Positions 60,171 to 64,000 of a stretch of 64,000 bases of DNA are shown piece by piece. Numbering within the stretch: the first letter of the stretch is position 1; every line of letters starts with the position of its first letter. The DNA comes from Adiantum capillus-veneris (Eukaryota > Streptophyta > Polypodiopsida > Polypodiales > Pteridaceae), in assembly GCA_014529385.2 (NCBI GenBank), contig CM043964.1, positions 130,292,920 through 130,356,919 of the forward strand, read 5' to 3'. A program made the translations under genes and the position numbers. The notes under the pieces were generated by a model that was given only the letters and a program-made list of their open reading frames with translations, searched no databases and had not been told where the DNA came from.

Positions 60171-60474
60171 TCCAAAGCTCTAAATTTTTACTAAAAAACA
60201 TATATGACTAAATTTAAACTGGCTTTTTTATATTTTTCTTGATGTTGTAAAGCTCACCTATAGATGAGATAAGGGAAGAGAGATCAATAGAATGAGCAAA
60301 GCAATCCGTTTTCACGGTATATGAAGAGCTTTATTTCGATCGAAATTCTAAGAAATTATACGATACGATGGCTGATGTGGCACCATATAATATGGCCAAA
60401 TAAAGATAGGTTTCATATAATACGTCCGTTTAAAGTATATTATACGTACACCGTATAACGTACAATGCAACTTA

Positions 60475-61039
60475 ATGCCCTCCCAATCTGTCTGCACACA
60501 ATTTCCCACTACGCTGTCATAGCCATAACCCTACAGAGAACTAGTCATAATCTGAAGAGCACAACTCCAATTGGGGCACTTTAAAGCTTGGAATAAATCT
60601 TGAAAAATGAATGGCAAGAACACTGAAGAGGACCAAAATTAAATCTACAGGTCGCTACATGCAAATTTGACGCAAATAAGGAGTTATCACGATACGACTA
60701 CATGTAGAGAAGGCAAGGCGAGGGCAAAAACTGCAGTAGAAACCATCAAGGAGACACAACGAGCTAAAAACTAAAAACATTTAGACTTTGTCTAAACTGT
60801 TTTAAGTTTGTACATGAGTTTTAGTCATATACCAGTCTCACTTCAAAAAACTCACTAACGGGCACATACAACAACCCGACAGCTGGCGCTATGCTAGTGA
60901 CTTTCCCAACATGTATATGTACTTGCTAAAGCAAGCTAAAAAACCCACAAAAAGAAAGACCACACATCCTTTTGACATCGGGTGTCATGCCCATATATAC
61001 AAATTTACAAAAAATGGGGTGTCGAAAATGCACCTAACA
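60475..61039 (-). repeat. Gypsy 3 LTR, outer part, minus orientation
   Basis: Read leftwards it starts TGTTAGGTGCATTTTCGACA at 61039 and aligns over its whole length with 42787-43343 of the plus copy, down to GGGAGGGCAT. It is the other half of the LTR at 46818-47131. Confidence 0.85.
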
Positions 61040-61121
61040 TAGTTTGCCACACCCGAGTCTGCTAGATCATTCATGATTAGCAGCAAAAAAGAGATCCTAT
61101 AAACCGCATGAGGGAGTCTCT

Positions 61122-61997
61122 TCATTTCATCTTTATCATTAGCCACATGAGCAAAAAATTCTTCAAAAGAAGGCTTATTCGTAGCCTTGTACTCTTCTCA
61201 ACAAGAAAAGAGAATTGGAATTCCTGTAGCTCCACAATCCACTTCATGAGCCTCTTTGACAAAGTAGGGTTATTCACCAATTGATGTAGAAGAGTGTAGC
61301 TAGTGAGAAACATGAATGTTTTGGGGAGAAGGTAGTGCCTAAACCTTCAACATGCATAAATCACACTCACCATGATGAGCGCCACCTCAGTATAGTCTCT
61401 TTCCATCTCTAGATTCACCTTGCTAGCACAACATATAGGCTTCATGTAGTGGGAGTTGTTACCTCGTTGAAGAAGCATAGCTACAATAGAATCCTCATCT
61501 ACTGATGGATTCACATAGAACTTCTTATCCCAATTAGGATCTTGCATAGTAGGAAGAGAACCAAAAACCTCTTTGATACCTTGAAAAACTTCTTCACATT
61601 TATTTGTCCCTTGTAGAGGATCCAACCTTGCTACTTGCTGTAGAGGACAAAGAAGTTGAGAAATAAACCTTGCTACTTGTTGTAGAGGATAAAGAAGTTG
61701 AGAGGACAACGGAATGAACCTTGAAATATACTTCACATTCTAAATGAAAGTAGCAAGTTGCTTTGTATCCTTAGGTGATAGAAGGAGCACCATAGCCTCC
61801 ACTTTGCCAGGATCTGCTTCAATCCCATTCTCTAAGATCATATGTCCCAAAAACTTCACTCTTGGTTGGGTAAGATGACACTTCTTTGGGTTGAGTTGAC
61901 CTCCACTTTCTTCATATTGTTTCAATGCCATCCCAAGATTTGCATAGTGATCCTTTCTACAGCTATAAACACAAAAATCATCAATAAGATCCTTCAC
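61122..61997 (-). pseudogene. Gypsy RT C-terminus and RNase H, minus orientation
   Basis: The frame 61997-61740 is the RT palm and thumb: DDFCVYSCRKDHYANL (catalytic DD), GGQLNPKKCHLTQPRVKFLG and ENGIEADPGKVEAM. The frame 61736-61347 gives the connection domain and RNase H: KYISRFIPLSSQLLYP, WDKKFYVNPSVDEDSIVAML, KPICCASKVNLEMERDYTEV. The frame 61313-61122 has FLTSYTLLHQLVNNPTLSKR. A ~45-base tandem duplication repeats SQLLYPLQQVAR near 61690-61640. No integrase follows. The LTR start lies about 80 bases downstream. Confidence 0.75.
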
Positions 61998-63103
61998 AAA
62001 CTTGCAAAGAAAGGGAGAGAACTATGAGAACTCCAAACCCGTCGACACCAAAAAGCGGGATGGGATCCTTGACAAGTCTGTAGGCCTAGTCAGAGTCTCT
62101 AAACAAGAAGAATCCAGGGAATATACCTTTACCATTAATAATGGTTTGGGTTTATAGCCCTAGAAGAAGACCTATTCCTATCTAGCAGTGAAAACGGGAC
62201 AACTTTCTAAAATTATTTCGGCCCTATAACTTCCATCATTTGGATTAATGTTTCCTTAGCCAACGCTTTTTTCCCACTAACATATATGAGGGCACAGCTG
62301 TTGGTGGCCTCCTCTTCCAAGTGGAGAAGTTTCTAAACGTTTTCAATGTGCGTGAATGGATAGTTACCTGACTAATCAGGTCCACCCGTCCATGATTGAC
62401 AACCTTAGTCAATCCCCACTTACCACCTCGCACTCACACATGATACTTTGTTATTTAATTACTACCACGTTCTTATCACAATTAAAATAATAGTTCCTTT
62501 TATCCTTCATACAGGATCTCATTAAAATAGCCATTGAAAACAGTATTGAAAACATTCTTTTAACAAACAGACATCTTTAGACTTAAGACAAGGTACTGTC
62601 AAACTAGAGTCACTGTGACCAGTATTGGCTTGTCTTAAGACCATCTATATAGGGGTGAAAAAACAACACCCATTCCTTATTTATAAAAGCCGGGGTTGAA
62701 AAAGTCATCACCCAAAATCCGGGCGTCCATACGCCAACCGGTTGCCCATACAACCGGGCGGTTCCTCTAGGATAAAAATGATATCCTAATTAATATCCAC
62801 AAGCACAGACAAGCACGCGATAAAGACTCCACGTGCACTGAGGAAACCGACTGATCCATGGCTAACTCATCACCCGGAGTAAAATATTCCAAGGAATCAA
62901 AGGTGTCTTGAGACAAGTTGTCTTAAGGATGATCAAACATTTCTTTCTTAGGTCAACCAATCGTAGCCCAAACATTTCTTTCCTATTTACAAACAATGCT
63001 CATTGGTTTCTTGGAAGTTACCTTTCGTTTTCGGCTCGTTATTCCTTCCTAGTTCTTACGTATGTAATGCTAATTTATAAAGAACTTTAAGCTATTTAAA
63101 GAC
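61998..63103. other. No gene seen
   Basis: AT-rich DNA with only short frames. GTCTTAAGACCATC and TGAGACAAGTTGTCTTAAG-like self-complementary pieces occur near 62580-62640 and 62905-62930. Confidence 0.45.
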
Positions 63104-63289
63104 TTAAGTGAATAAATGGAAATCCACCTGAGGCTGGTCAGCCATCTGCTGTTGCATTGGTTCTTGCAGACTCTCCTCCATAGGCCTATGACTAGGCCCA
63201 GCCTCATGGTCATGGGATACTCTAGTCCTTTTGTGGGTTGTATCTTCTTCATCGGACAAAGGATTTCCTCGTGTCCTTTTCAGATGCAT
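63104..63289 (-). CDS. Possible first exon of an unknown minus-strand gene
   Basis: ATG at 63289 opens a hydrophilic frame (MHLKRTRGNPLSDEEDTTHK, then RPMEESLQEPMQQQ) rich in Arg, Asp and Gln. A CAG|GTGGATT donor-like site lies near its end (about 63130). The rest of the gene would lie to the left, but no matching exon was recognised. It might be the start of a transposon gene. Confidence 0.25.
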   Translation of the reverse strand: MHLKRTRGNPLSDEEDTTHKRTRVSHDHEAGPSHRPMEESLQEPMQQQMADQPQVDFHLFT

Positions 63290-64000
63290 AGTGGTAGCCG
63301 TGAATAAATCAACTAGAGTTATTGCTCTCTAGTGATTTTTGAGTAGAGTTATCTCTAGGTGAGTGAGAAATGGGTAGGACTCCAAGTCTAAATTTTTTTC
63401 TGAAGAGGGGGGGCCTTTTTATAGGTTTTTAGAGCTCTTGGACTGATTCTTGCAGGTTCTTGCACCTCAAGCTAGCCCCCAGCTTCCCCTAGCGCCATCT
63501 GTTGCTAAATCTAGCTTGGGCAAGTTCATCACTGTCCCACACAGCCCCCCAGATACCTAAAACTAATTTGTTGCTATTTTTTGACTTTTAATGATTTAAT
63601 TTTGAAAATATCTACAATTATCTATAAATATCTAGGAACTTTAGGATAAAAGTCTTTTGCAGTAATGATTACTAAAACCTTACAATTTTATTTAACTAAC
63701 TTAATTCACAGTGACACCTTCCAGGGCCCATAACTTTGCCAGTTTTTATCGAAATTCTGTTCTGAAAATTCCTAACCATAGTAAAGTCATGATTATGGTT
63801 CCAAAAATACCAATATTTACCACAGTTGGATAATTCTACGTTGTTCTCTTAACAACCAGATTAATTTGATTATGCTTTGTACAATGTTAAGGTTTCAAAA
63901 ACTGGAAACCTTACAAGAACACCTTATTGATGCGCTTTTGGTACCACACACAGCCATTCATAAGACCAAAAGGAAGCACATCTTTAACTTGTAATCAAAT
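63290..64000. other. Window end, no supported feature
   Basis: AT-rich DNA without a motif I can defend. The last 100 bases, read in reverse, give a short RT-like phrase (FGLMNG) that is too short to call. Confidence 0.4.

Larger units (their letters stand above)
47132..60474. mobile_element. 13.3-kb Mutator-type insertion with captured DNA
   Basis: The boundaries are set by a perfect 10-bp direct repeat ATGCCCTCCC (47122-47131 and 60475-60484) that is single in the intact LTR at 43.3 kb. The ends are inverted: the left begins TAAGTTGCATGTATATG and the right, read in reverse, TAAGTTGCATTGTACG. Beyond the first ten bases the match weakens, though both ends carry ATTTCGATCGAAAT about 80 and 140 bases in. 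Inside are tandem arrays near both ends, a decayed hAT transposase, NPC1-like exons, a SINE-like unit and long CT/GT/GA tracts. A 9-11-bp duplication is the Mutator range. No Mutator transposase was seen inside, so it looks non-autonomous. Confidence 0.75.

Noticed and set aside
63900-64000. Reverse-strand FGLMNG phrase like RT
   Set aside because: Too short and not followed by the expected APATF motif before the window ends.

Overview
The window reads as nuclear DNA of a land plant, made almost entirely of nested and decayed transposable elements and long (GA/CT)n tracts. A decayed PPR gene whose wording (motifs such as SQGLMEKDFVLGSALS and VYAKC) resembles the large PPR families of seed-free vascular plants, together with spliced transposon genes and Copia/Gypsy polyproteins, makes a fern or another early-diverging vascular plant the best guess. 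This is an inference; no species marker is present. Nothing prokaryotic, viral or CRISPR-like was seen.

Layout. 0.9-1.6 kb: PPR pseudogene. 2.4-4.2 kb: truncated Gypsy gag. 4.6-5.0 kb: three ~140-bp repeats ending in GA or C/CA tracts. 5.3-9.95 kb (minus): a spliced gene with a ParB-like DGNHR segment and a C-terminal amino-methyltransferase fold. Its last six exons are clean, its 5' half is damaged, and one intron carries a 69-bp minisatellite. 12.1-13.0 kb: a minisatellite, a perfect 132-bp palindrome and a 376-bp MITE. 13.5-17.0 kb: a four-exon Mutator-like transposase with a GCM/WRKY-like zinc finger and a SWIM finger. 17.6-22.7 kb: Gypsy 1, broken by a 247-bp MITE. 22.7-35.3 kb: Gypsy 2, itself host to a minus-strand non-autonomous LTR element (23277-25232) and to a nearly intact young Copia (29276-34830, TSD CGTGG, LTRs differing at one base). 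36.8-41.0 kb: a 4.25-kb foldback element with a 9-bp target duplication. 42.8-47.1 kb plus 60.5-62.0 kb: pieces of a third Gypsy family in both orientations. One minus-strand LTR of that family is split by a 13.3-kb insertion (47132-60474) with a perfect 10-bp target duplication.

That 13.3-kb insertion carries a decayed hAT transposase, two exons of an NPC1-like host gene, tandem arrays at both ends, a SINE-like unit and several large CT/GT tracts. It looks like a Mutator-type element that has captured host sequence.

Most genes here serve transposition and nearly all are broken. The Copia polyprotein has every catalytic motif but a TGA at codon 28. The Mutator-like transposase is intact over four exons apart from one in-frame TAG near its N-terminus. 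The order of insertion can be read from the nesting: Gypsy copies first, then MITEs, the non-autonomous LTR element and the 13.3-kb element, with Copia the most recent by LTR identity.
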